Shown piece after piece: positions 50,898-58,600 of a stretch of DNA of 64,000 nt. Where the stretch lies: the NCBI RefSeq assembly GCF_963675165.1, contig NC_087377.1:15248198-15312197 (forward strand), written 5' to 3'. Position 1 is the first letter of the stretch. Each line of letters opens with the position of its first letter. The notes under the pieces were generated by a model. It worked only from the letters and a program-made list of their open reading frames with translations. It had not been told where the DNA came from and made no database searches. The stretch comes from Halichondria panicea. Lineage: Eukaryota; Porifera; Demospongiae; Suberitida; Halichondriidae. Position numbers and translations under genes: made by a program.

Positions 50898-52875
50898 CTC
50901 AATTATTGGTTTATTAAATATTTTTGCGGACCACAAAATACAATGAAAATTTGACGCATGCGCAGACAGCTATACAAATATTTTCCTGATAGACCGTTCT
51001 GTGGTTGTATTTAACTGTTTCTAGCTCTCTTATCCACTAGCGATCACTCAAGTTTACACTACTGAGTCTAACTAGCTCTAAGTCCGTTGTCTTTGTTGAC
51101 TTTCAACTCTATGTCAACTTTTCTTTCCCTGATGTGAAGCAAAGGACATTGCTTGACTTGGTGTTATGTATCTAAGGGCTATAGTCTCGCGAGCAACCGT
51201 CGAAGGGGGAACGACGTATTTCCCCCTTCGACGGCTGCTCGCGAAACTATCTAAGGGCCACATAGAATGGCTTCATGATATGGATAAACTTTACTGTTCA
51301 ACGAGTGTTGCACTGCGCTGTGCTATTGCCTCTCGCCATGTTATGCTTTCGCTCAAGAGTGTTATAGTAGGGAGAATACCGTATAGCGGGTAATTTTCGT
51401 GGGGTAAAATATTCGTTATTTTCGTGGGCAAGCTGACCTCCACGAAATGTTAACGTATAGGCGTGGCTTACCGTAACGTATGAATGCAGTGCAGGCAATG
51501 AGACTAAACGAAATTTATACTCACGAAAATCACCGTTTTCCAGATAAACGAATTTTTTACCCCACAAAAATTACCCGCTATACGATACTATTATACTCTA
51601 AGCACTTGCTATTAAAATTATGATAACTCAAAAGATTATCTTTAGAGAACATTGTTGCATCCAGAAACATTAGAGTGACTTACGTTCGCAGGTGAGGTCA
51701 AGTCCACTCCAGCTGCCAACACCAGAATCATCGGTACTGTTCATACAAGTTCTAGGGTTTTCACATGTGAAACCAAAACCGGCAGAGCAAGAGTGTGTAG
51801 CAACCGTTCCCGCGGGGTAAATAATTCGTGGTTGGTTGTAGTTCAGCATTCCGTTGAACATAAGTGGCTCGCAGTAATCTGCACAATTAGAGCAAGTGCA
51901 TGCATGTAAAGTCACATGCATATTCTAGACTATCATGCATGCGTGGTCACCTAGTAGGATCATGAACATTAATGGTGCATATGCATACAAAACAACTCGC
52001 AATTGTCATGCTGACAATTCGACCTGGCCTTGGCCTTGGCTCATGAAGTTCGGTTGGGCTTAATTTGCTGATGACTATAGCCTCAAATCTAGGCCAATTA
52101 CAATCGGCCTGGATTCAAGGCTAAGTTCCGACAGGCGCGTGTAGGGCCACCAAACACACACTAAACAGGAATAGCTAAGCAAATCCTATGATGTGGGCGG
52201 ATAATTATATTGGATTAGAGCTGCATCGCACCAGTCCTCCGGTAGTATAGCTAGTAAATCTAAAGCAAAACGTAGACATATATAGATGCCTTACTCTAGC
52301 ATAATTGGGAAAAGCCTAGTCCATACATGCAGACAATACATGAACATGCAGTACACATAGATAGAGATTTGAGGCTATAGTCATCAGCAAATTAAGCCCA
52401 ACCGAACTTCATGAGCCAAGGCCAAGGCCAGGTCGAATTGTCAGCACGACAATTGCGAGTTGTTTTCTTTTAGATTAAAATCCGTGAAACTATGGTGTGG
52501 CCTAACTACCAAACCGTTCCAAAAATCCCAACCACAGAATAATAGCACAGTCTGTGGTTACTACAGTTGTAGATCCTATAGTCTATGGCATTTGTTAGCA
52601 TAATATATAGTTTTTTCTTTGATCTCTGTACAAAAAAACTACAATTATTAGTCCATGCATGCATTAATGCATGAACATGAGTCAAAATTTTTTGCGAAAA
52701 CATGCACACACAATCGCACTGTCAATCCTATGTACAACCTATATATATATACTGGTTGTATACTAATAACAGCTTCAATTCATTCTATAAGTATATAGCG
52801 AGACTTACCACACAATATTTGAGGAATTTTGCACAACAGGAAAACTGCTGCAAGAACAAACAAGAAGTCCTTCAT
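22144..52875 (-). CDS. Giant secreted sushi-NIDO-Ig-Calx-beta protein, 57 exons
   Basis: I placed 57 minus-strand exons totalling about 10.8 kb of coding sequence (about 3590 aa). Order from the N-terminus: signal peptide, one sushi, a NIDO region, ten sushi, one Ig, nineteen Calx-beta repeats, then a C-terminal module ending ...IVIQL with no transmembrane helix, so the product is probably secreted. From exon 6 onward every exon starts and ends in phase 1, typical of exon-shuffled extracellular modules. Many NxT/S sites are present. Calx-beta repeats bind calcium and build long rods. Sponge aggregation factors and vertebrate FREM/ADGRV1 proteins use them, but I know no named family with this exact order. 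Exon 6 has a 14-bp tandem duplication and exon 12 a 2-bp deletion; both break the frame if included. Start chosen for its signal peptide. A collinear paralogue follows at 55618. Individual exon blocks are listed in separate entries. Confidence 0.85.
22952..23239. mobile_element. Fold-back repeat in intron 56
   Basis: Inverted arms of over 100 bp: AATAGAGAAGAGAGTATCGA on the left pairs with the sequence ending TCGATACTCTCTTCTCTATT on the right, continuing through TCCGCATACATCTGATGT and CCAATCCAAGTGT-like stretches. The rest of this 1.26-kb intron holds a TG-rich tract (22296-22345), a smaller inverted repeat (about 22705-22815) and a GTGC-type microsatellite at about 23360-23433. Confidence 0.75.
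23828..23995. mobile_element. Diverged TACCGTATAGCG-family MITE in intron 55
   Basis: Read on the minus strand it contains GAGGCACTTAAATTTC, GGCCTCTAAAAGCAT and GGATTGCTAACCCACGAA, the same order as in the copy at 19051-19260. The outer termini are degraded. It lies between exons 55 and 56 of the giant gene. Confidence 0.65.
24133..24260. repeat. Dispersed repeat (copy also at about 37912-38089)
   Basis: Shared motifs with 37912-38089: AGTC-x-x-GCCT-x-GAGGGCA at the start, a stretch with GTACCC/GGGATACT-like sequence, and AACAGTGTCTAACT at the end. In the second copy GTTAGACACTGTTTTGGAGG (37961 onward) is inverted at 38066-38089. A further short piece is near 35948-35970. No coding capacity. 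Confidence 0.55.
27346..27730. mobile_element. hAT-like MITE in intron 48
   Basis: Starts CAGTGGCGGATCCAGAGGGGG and ends CTAGATCCGCCACTG. TATAT directly flanks both ends (27341-27345 and 27731-27735), and the match can be extended to TATATCA if the terminus is drawn two bases further in. This terminal sequence is common among hAT-derived elements. Confidence 0.7.
38920..39221. mobile_element. 302-bp MITE with CAGTGGC termini in intron 18
   Basis: CAGTGGCATAGGCAGAGG at the left and CTGGCTACGCCACTG at the right, with a CTGACAGGGCTAGAGCCC palindrome near the left end. It resembles the element at 27346-27730 in its termini and in the AAGACCTTTTTTAAGGTAAA stretch inside. It lies just outside the exon 18 donor. 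Confidence 0.65.
39736..40011 (-). other. Exon 16: immunoglobulin domain
   Basis: 92 codons in phase 1-1: LPIITSDPSDLLLVVEGTNV, then LTYQWMNGAGEL and VNGYSVRVSNSAGDV. The Trp, the D-x-x-x-Y motif and the strand spacing are those of an I-set type Ig domain, although the usual Cys pair is replaced (F-S-V before the Trp, and V in the Y-x-V position). Confidence 0.8.
40498..41655. other. Intron 14, with an inverted-repeat element at 40979-41381
   Basis: This 1158-bp intron holds no exon I can support. At 40979-41381 an element starts CAGGCCCGTATCTAGGGGG and ends GGCTGGATATCCGCCCCTG, a degenerate inverted terminus of the hAT-like CAG...CTG type. The surrounding sequence is AT-rich and unremarkable. 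Confidence 0.55.
41925..45053. repeat. Segmental duplication of sushi exons with their intron
   Basis: An intron segment of about 420-430 bp (with CAGACGACTTCACCAGTTTC, and GTACTGCTGTCTTTATTC near its end) occurs three times: about 41925-42341, 43132-43566 and 44634-45053. The first two precede sushi exons on the plus strand, forming units of about 1.2 kb (three sushi exons) and 1.5 kb (four sushi exons). The third copy is broken at 45054 by inserted repeats. Exons within and between units are nearly identical. Confidence 0.85.
45054..46196. mobile_element. Composite repeat insertion in intron 6
   Basis: At 45054 the duplicated intron sequence switches to repeats of TGTCCC[AG]G, then a plus-strand open frame of 100 codons (45173-45475, with a hydrophobic stretch, not recognised and probably not a gene). 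From about 45470 to 46196 comes a copy of the element at 11948-12546 in the opposite orientation, ending GGCCTGGAATCGAGGCTA with its terminal hairpin. Inside it, 45660-45860 is a separate fold-back (GAACGCCTGGTCA ... TGACCAGGCGTTC), and 45549-45591 is a short hairpin around GAGTCCAACCAACTGC. Confidence 0.65.
46197..47399. other. Non-coding parts around sushi exon 6
   Basis: Outside exon 6 (46580-46779) I see no coding sequence. There is a CA microsatellite at about 46495-46528. Near 47266-47330 a GTACACTGTAAAAAG stretch is followed by an inverted GCACGCG/CGTGTAGCGTG motif, and it may be a fragment related to the palindromic MITE at 12888-13020. Confidence 0.45.
47400..48461 (-). other. Exons 3-5: NIDO-type region
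   Basis: Exons 48319-48461, 47866-48156 and 47400-47658 join in phases 0 and 0 and leave in phase 1. The peptide contains LPYYGQIHNQLYVNTNGHIT, then LITPYWVDLDT, WLLVATWDHVGRH and VMFLYVDGGIQW. This is the pattern of the NIDO domain of nidogen-like and mucin-4-like extracellular proteins (an NG-x-I-x-F strand, a P-x-W-x-D segment, and a late hydrophobic-aromatic strand). These are the only exons in the gene that do not follow the 1-1 phase rule at both ends. Confidence 0.75.
48490..48890. repeat. Direct duplication of about 190 bp in intron 2
   Basis: The sequence from ATTCATTTTCAGTATAGATA through CAAAACAGTCTAGTACAACC, GACAATTAGTCATTATCAT and GGTGGGTGGATAGATAAACC to CAATCCATTTTCTCTTTCA occurs at about 48524-48682 and again at about 48729-48882, with small indels. 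A third short piece with GGTGGGTGGATAGA is at 48685-48702. No gene is present. Confidence 0.75.
49501..49677. mobile_element. Short MITE with CAGTGGCG termini
   Basis: CAGTGGCGCCGGTAGGAAGC at the left, CCTTCCTACACCACT at the right, with a GGCTCCAGCCCCTGGAGCC palindrome inside. A close relative occurs at 62913-63063 in an intron of the paralogous gene, so this family was active around both genes. Confidence 0.65.
49941..50537. mobile_element. 597-bp fold-back element in intron 2
   Basis: Left arm TCCGACTAGAAAAACATTTG, then TTGCTAGGATTGGCCGG and GCGTGGAAACAAGAAATCAG. The right arm is the reverse complement ending TTTTTCTAGTCGGA. Arms are about 110-120 bp. The interior is AT-rich without open frames of note. 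Confidence 0.75.
50836..50903 (-). rRNA. Fragment of 18S ribosomal RNA gene (about 68 bp)
   Basis: The plus strand reads CTCACTAAACCATTCAATCG, then GTAGTAGCGACGGGCGGTGT and GTACAAAGGGCAGGGACGTA. This is the reverse complement of the highly conserved 3' region of eukaryotic 18S rRNA (the universal GACGGGCGGTGTGTACA primer site). The match stops abruptly on both sides, so it is an isolated rDNA scrap within intron 2 of the giant gene, not a functional rRNA gene. Confidence 0.85.
51180..51247. mobile_element. 68-bp perfect-type hairpin insertion
   Basis: Arms of about 29 bases (TCTCGCGAGCAACCGTCGAA against TTCGACGGCTGCTCGCGAAA, with a GGGGGAA/TTCCCCC core) and a loop of about 7. The direct repeat TATCTAAGGGC flanks it at 51169-51179 and 51248-51258, so it looks like a tiny inserted element with an 11-bp target duplication. 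Confidence 0.65.
51377..51587. mobile_element. TACCGTATAGCG-family MITE in intron 2
   Basis: TACCGTATAGCGGGTAATTT at the left, AAATTACCCGCTATACGATA at the right, 211 bp in all, the same size as the copy at 13224-13433. It lies about 100 bases from the exon 2 donor. Confidence 0.8.
51684..51878 (-). other. Exon 2: N-terminal sushi (CCP) domain
   Basis: 65 codons in phase 1-1, beginning DYCEPLMFNG and ending WSGLDLTCE. The spacing of cysteines, the central GTVATHSC and the Trp before the last Cys match the sushi/CCP fold. It is separated from the NIDO exons by a 3.2-kb intron full of repeats. Confidence 0.85.
51990..52466. mobile_element. Fold-back element of about 477 bp in intron 1
   Basis: Arms of about 95 bp: AACAACTCGCAATTGTC, CTGACAATTCGACCTGGCC, GCTCATGAAGTTCGGTTGGG on the left and the reverse complement on the right. 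In its interior, GGCCAATTACAATCGGCCTG followed by GGATTCAAGGCTA recalls the terminal hairpin of the element at 11948-12546. No gene is present. Confidence 0.75.
52809..52875 (-). other. Exon 1 of the giant Calx-beta gene: signal peptide
   Basis: The ATG at 52873-52875 opens MKDFLFVLAAVFLLCKIPQI, a short basic start followed by a hydrophobic core, as expected for an ER signal peptide. The exon is 67 nt and ends in phase 1 at a gtaagt donor. This matches the phase of the exon 2 acceptor at 51879-51880. Confidence 0.8.
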
Positions 52876-53425
52876 TTTGCAAAATGCAGTTTAATTTGTA
52901 AGGGGGGGAGAGCTGTAAACTGTATACTATGCACTCTGCAGTCTATCAAACATATGTTATAGTCATATTCCAGTATATATACTCAAATAGATGGCTATCT
53001 ATAGCTACAATTTTCAAGCATGTGCATGTGCAGTTGCTGTTTTATAGTATAATTTTATATATGGCTTTTGCAAGCTCCTGCACAACAGAGTAATGCAAAA
53101 GGGTCATGCAGTGCAGCCATATTATTAACTGCAATGAATGCCTAAGAGATCCCTCGTATGTATAGGACCGTAGACATAACTATAAATGGTCATCTCAATT
53201 AACAGCTATATAGTGCATGCATGCATGTCTATACTGATTGTATATATAGCCTGCTGTAAGAGAGTTATAATAATTATATGGAAATCAATATGTCTACCGA
53301 CCGGAGAGGAACTCTGCTTCGCGCCAGATTTGATTATTTTCCAGAATACAGAATATAGAGCACTCTGATGCTAAGACCTACTGTGCATGCATGGGTAGTC
53401 AGAACACTGTGTTGTGTGTACATGC
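52876..53425 (-). promoter_or_regulatory. Upstream region of the giant Calx-beta gene
   Basis: About 95-110 bases before the start codon, the minus strand has GAGTATATATACTGG (plus-strand 52970-52984), a possible TATA element. The rest of the interval is AT-rich with many short palindromes (GCATGCATGC, TATATATA), and I see no gene. Confidence 0.3.
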
Positions 53426-54768
53426 GTGCAGGGGGGCGCGGTATTAGAGGCAGTCTAGAGCATTTATGAACATGCATGATGCATAGCAACAGTATACTAT
53501 ATACATGCACTCACTGTGACATATATAAGAGGGAAAACAAAAATTATTTCAAATAAACAAACAATTATACAGTCAAAAGAATGGAACAAGATCTGATCAA
53601 TAAATATTTTTACCAATAAGCTCTGGCATACTTGCTCACAGCAACTGTTACCTGGTGCATGCTCACGACTATACAAGTCATGTTAGCCTCGATCCCAGGC
53701 CGAATTTTCGTTTTTATAACTGTTATAGGCGAACAACTAGCTATTAGTATAATATATAGGCTACTATATATTATACTATCGTCTAGCAGTCAGTATCCCG
53801 TTTATCATTATTGGTCGATTGGAATGGCTCTTAATTCCTGAAGCTTAGAAAACATTATTCTGAACAGAACAACAAGATAAAAAAAAACAGATGTGGAATG
53901 GCTCTTTCAACACTTCTGCATGGTTGCCATCCTGACCAGTGCATGACGTCAGGATCGATTCTACTGTCTCTTGATGCACTGTGAACACACAATCTTTGTC
54001 ATACCACCTGATGGCTTAGCAGGCATATCTAATGCAGTATTATAAGTCTTTCTGGAAGCTCTTGTTTAAGATCTTTGCTTACCAACTTTACCCAGATTTA
54101 TTAAGTTACTTAGATTTACTAACTCGTGTTTCATGTATAACTCTCTACTCATTTTTACCCAGTTAGAAAAGAAGAAAAAAAATACCGGCTAACGCAGGAT
54201 ATAATTATATGCTCAGTAAAACAACGACGTCACAACAAACGGAAGTGGATTGAAGGAAGTAGATATATAGAAAAAAAAGTTCGATTGAAGGTTTCTAACC
54301 CATCTGAGAAAGAGCTGATAGCTATACCCGTAGCCTGCTATGCTAACAAAAGACCCACAGCCTGCAACAGTGTGGATGACAATCGTACAGTGGCCGATAT
54401 AGGGGTCACCCGCCTCCGCTTGCCGCCAACTAATACCGCGATTTATATAACTACTCTCTGTGATTGCTTATCTCACAGACTACTGACTATGCCTTTGACA
54501 AAGGTTTGCTCCCACTGTTTGGCTACAGGCCATTTAAGACGATCAGTATATGCACTATTAACTGTGGACACCCCTTTCTTGTGAAACAATCAAAGCACAT
54601 TGCAAATTATTTACCTTTTCTACTCTAATACTTTTGAGCGAAAGCAAAAACATGGCGAGAGGCATTAGCAAGCAAGCGCACGCTTGCAACACTCGTTATA
54701 CTATATACTGTTGCTATGCATGCATGTCATAAATGCTCCAGACTGCCTCTAATATACCGCCCCCTGCA
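53426..54768. mobile_element. 1.34-kb inverted-repeat element between the two Calx-beta genes
   Basis: Termini of about 75 bp: CAGGGGGGCGCGGTATTAGA, GGCAGTCTAGAGCATTTATGA and GCATAGCAACAGTATACTAT on the left, inverted on the right ending CCGCCCCCTG. A plus-strand open frame of 99 codons (54285-54584) with a CSHCLATGH motif lies inside; I do not recognise it. Upstream of that frame, around 54220-54250, are ACGACGTCACAAC and CGGAAGTGG motifs. The 8-bp flanks (CATGCGTG and CATGTAGT) match only partly. Superfamily unknown; hAT or P-like are possible. Confidence 0.65.
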
Positions 54769-55617
54769 TGTAGTCTGACTGGCAATTCCTAGCCGCAGCA
54801 TACCTCGCTCGATTCACGTGCAGATTTCTGCAACAAGCCACTGACCTCGATTTTGGCCCCTTTTTCCACATTGGTATATAACCCAACCCACACATTCCCA
54901 GTGGGTTGTGAGCTGTTTTGATGACAAAAAATTTGTGTCTGGAACTGACAGTCGCAAAAGTACTCCAGGTAACAGTCACTGGGAACAAGTATGCTGGAGC
55001 TTATTGGTTGAAATTGATCGATACCCTTGTTCCATTCTGTTTGTTTATCTTCAAGATAATTGCTGGGTTTCGTATGAGCTTCCCAAAAATGTTGTCTTAA
55101 CTATTTACTCGCATACATTTCAATCTACCTCACTCGATTCATGTGCACATTTCTGCAATAAGCTTGCACCCATCTTTCTGATGGACGCAGTGCTGGGCAT
55201 GCGTTTATGACTCAAAATCGACTCCATGCAGTCAATGGCAGGTGAATGATTAAGTCTTATTACCTATTATTTCACAGTCAGTGCGTATAGTGTTCTGACT
55301 GGCCATGCACAACCACTATACTATTAGTACGTTATATGACTGTGCGGCTATAAATAATAGTTGTGTCTGTGACGTTGCTTAAGGCACTTGGACACATACA
55401 GACAGCCTTCTTTGACAAGACCCATCAAGCAGTTTAAAATAATACTGACAAAGCTATACCATAGTACAAGATAACAAGCATATGTGGATATTTGTATTTA
55501 CTACAAGAAAAAAATGTGTACTGGATTAAAATCGGAACTAATTAATGTTATAATTCTGCATGGTTAACTATAATTCTGTTCAATCTAATGATAAAGCATT
55601 ATTTAAGGAAATTGTTC
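54769..55617. other. Spacer with no supported gene
   Basis: Two related stretches with CTCGATTCA[CT]GTGCA[GC]ATTTCTGCAA (about 54810-54840 and 55133-55165) suggest an old repeat. A plus-strand frame at 54908-55210 lacks recognisable domains or good splice context. The last 100 bases resemble the 3' UTR of the giant gene and belong to the paralogue's 3' UTR. Confidence 0.45.
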
Positions 55618-58600
55618 TTAGAGTTGGATGGTAAGGACGGAACCAAATAATCCTCTCCTACTGGCACATTGAGGCAGGCTAGAATTACTGATTTGCCGAG
55701 GTGTTACTGAGAAGGTGTGGGAAACACCTTGAGCTAGACCAGTGATCACAAATGGACTGGTACCTGTATATGTGTGTGGGTGTGTGGGTTGGGGGTATAT
55801 ATTAAATGCAAGCGTGTGTGCAGGTGTGTGTGTGTGGGAGGTGATGCGTAATAAAATCAAGTCCTGAATGTTGCAAACTGCGCTGTGCTAACGCCTCTCC
55901 TTCTCTCAAAAAGTATTAGAGTATTATATATAGGAAGAGGTATTGTTTGTTACAATAAATGCTTACATTTGTAATTGTTGACAATGAATTCCATATAATT
56001 ATACATATAGAGGAGCTTAAATCGATCTGATGGCTTGATAAAGATATTTAAGGGAAGAAGCATGTATATCTCATTACTTTGATAAGTTTACTGGGAAGTG
56101 TCAGCGAATAATTAATAAACAGGTTGGATATGCAAAGAGGTCAAAGTTCGCAATGGCTGCTACTTCTGATAGTGCTACAAAAGATTCTGCATGTGCAACA
56201 GCCTTCACCCGCAAAAATTCCCCGCTATACGGTATTATGGTGAGGTAGTGCTATTTCAGTGGTATTTATATGCATGTACGTAGTTAAACTCACAATCTGT
56301 AGGTGTTCCATCGGACAGACGACACGTGAATTCACTGACATTGACTTCAGCAGTTGGTCCAGTTCCGGCCCACTCCACAGTCACGTCACCAGATACAGGG
56401 TCAACCTCGTACTGCTGGTCAGTGAATACCACACCACACTGTGGGAGATCTGCAGGAGTTTAAATAATAGAGAATTGCTTCATAATACATCATACTTATA
56501 TACAGGGCATTAACAGCTAATGCATTATACAATAGTCAGTGTATGTGTTCGGATATAGTAAGAGAATTCATAATTAATCAAAGTCTCTCTTGATTGATAA
56601 ATGCATGTACTATAACTATAAATTATGCATCAGATACCTATACGGAAACGTCTTTCTTCAAACCCTACAGGAACAACCTGACTGGGACAGCGTGGCACAG
56701 CAGTAAGAAGAAGCCTATTGATAGTCCTCCTGGTTGTGACTGACTCTTGGAACCATTGTCCAGTGAGGCTACCAGTAGGGGGAGAACCTGTGTGTGTGTG
56801 TGTGTGTGTGTGGAGAGGAGTAAAGAATTAAAGATATAGAAAATCGTTCATTATCAACACGGCACAGAATTGTTCATAGCCACACATAATTTATATACAG
56901 TATATATAGACTCTCGTCCGGTCACCCTTGGGACAGTGCAGCTTGGCCGGAATAGCGAGGTGGCTGCATGCATGTAGTTCAGAAAATAGCCGCGACTAAA
57001 ACATGACCTTACCTCGAATCTCATTACTCATTTTGCGGTTCTGTCTCGAGGATAACGAAGGATAATGAATGATTCTGCGCTCTATTTAATCTATTTAAGT
57101 AATCTACCAAACCATACCTAAAACTTTATATCCAAACCGAAACGTATATTGAAAACCTATAGTTTGGAACCAGCCATGCAGTAATGGCCAGTACGTATAC
57201 GGAATAGCGAGTGCACGGCCGCATTTCATGGTGAGTTTTGTAGTACATGTAGCTATAATTAGCAATCCGTGCCAAACCAAATGGCCGGTAAATCGAGGTG
57301 GCCGTATATACTTCAGAAAGCCGGAATAGCGAGAGTCGATAGCTAAAATAATACATGCATGCAGCCTATGTTTTCTTTCATGTATCTAGCTATATTATTA
57401 TAACACTCGATCAGTCGGCAAACACATACTATAAACCGTTATTATACTCACAGTCAACCTCGTCTACTCTTGCTATAACTTGACACAAAACTTGAGCACA
57501 CCCGGATATGGTGTAGTCCACACTGAGGCTCCTACCAAAGATTTGTGGAGAGTCGTTGAAGAGAAGCAACTCATCCACATCTGCAAGAAAAGTGCATACT
57601 ATAATAATAGCAAACTATTTCTTTAACAGTAAATAATTTGATAACCCAGGGAAATTTACTGTATACTGAACCGCACCTTCATCATCATAGATGATTACAG
57701 TATTAGGAAGGTCATCGTCGACAATACAGCTCCTCTCAGCAGAGGAGGTGAGGTTCAGGTAGAAAGCTTCACAAGGCTCAACATTGGTGTCATCCATTAT
57801 AGGTACAGATCCACACTGCATTGTGTCAGCAGGAGATGGGTTGGGGAAACTGAAGGTCACTGTGGAAGTAGTGTAGTCCAATCCACCTGTTGGGAAGTAG
57901 TGAATGCAATGACAGTATTAGCTGCCGTAATATTAACTGGCACATAAAATGCTCGGAAGTGTAAGATAATCATGAGTGCAATGACACAGTAGAATTAATA
58001 TAACATGCATGCATACATATGGAGAGTGTAAATTGACTGGTGTTGCAAGCAATCAATAATGCATGGTACAATTGTCCAGAAAGCAATACAGCACTCACTC
58101 TGAGTACTGAGATCAGACGGCTGCACACTGGCAGTGACTTCTCTCTCAGTGTCTGTCCTCAGCTGTACACACACCATGGCAGAACCGTCATTCTCACACA
58201 CCGTCTCATTGACTACCACCAACTGGAACTCAACTAATGGAGAAAGTGGAAAATAATGGGCAATTCAAAGAATGTAAAACAAAACAGCTACGATTACAAA
58301 TTTCCAGTCTCTATATATAAACCTGGGGAAGGACAAGACTGAAAATAGAAAAGAAAAAACACACCAAAATGGCAAATACTAAATGTAGCTAAAATATATA
58401 ATTATGAAGGTTAACTGGATGAATATAGGACTGCACACATTCCCTTAGTAAGTAATTCCGACTCTTCGTTTTAACAGCACAGCACTACGCATGCATCAGT
58501 GGGTGGCAATCAACATAATTATGTACTATACTTAAATTACCTTTATCATTGTCAAGAATGCTGACTGTGCTGACAGTACCAGTATTGACTTGAGGGTCAG

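Noticed and set aside
22144-52875. Naming the gene as a canonical sponge aggregation factor
   Set aside because: Calx-beta repeats fit, but I see no wreath or von Willebrand domains and there are sushi/NIDO/Ig modules instead, so the name would go beyond the evidence.
54908-55210. 100-codon plus-strand frame in the intergenic spacer
   Set aside because: No domain, no splice or promoter evidence; overlaps an old repeat with two diverged copies of a CTCGATTCA motif.
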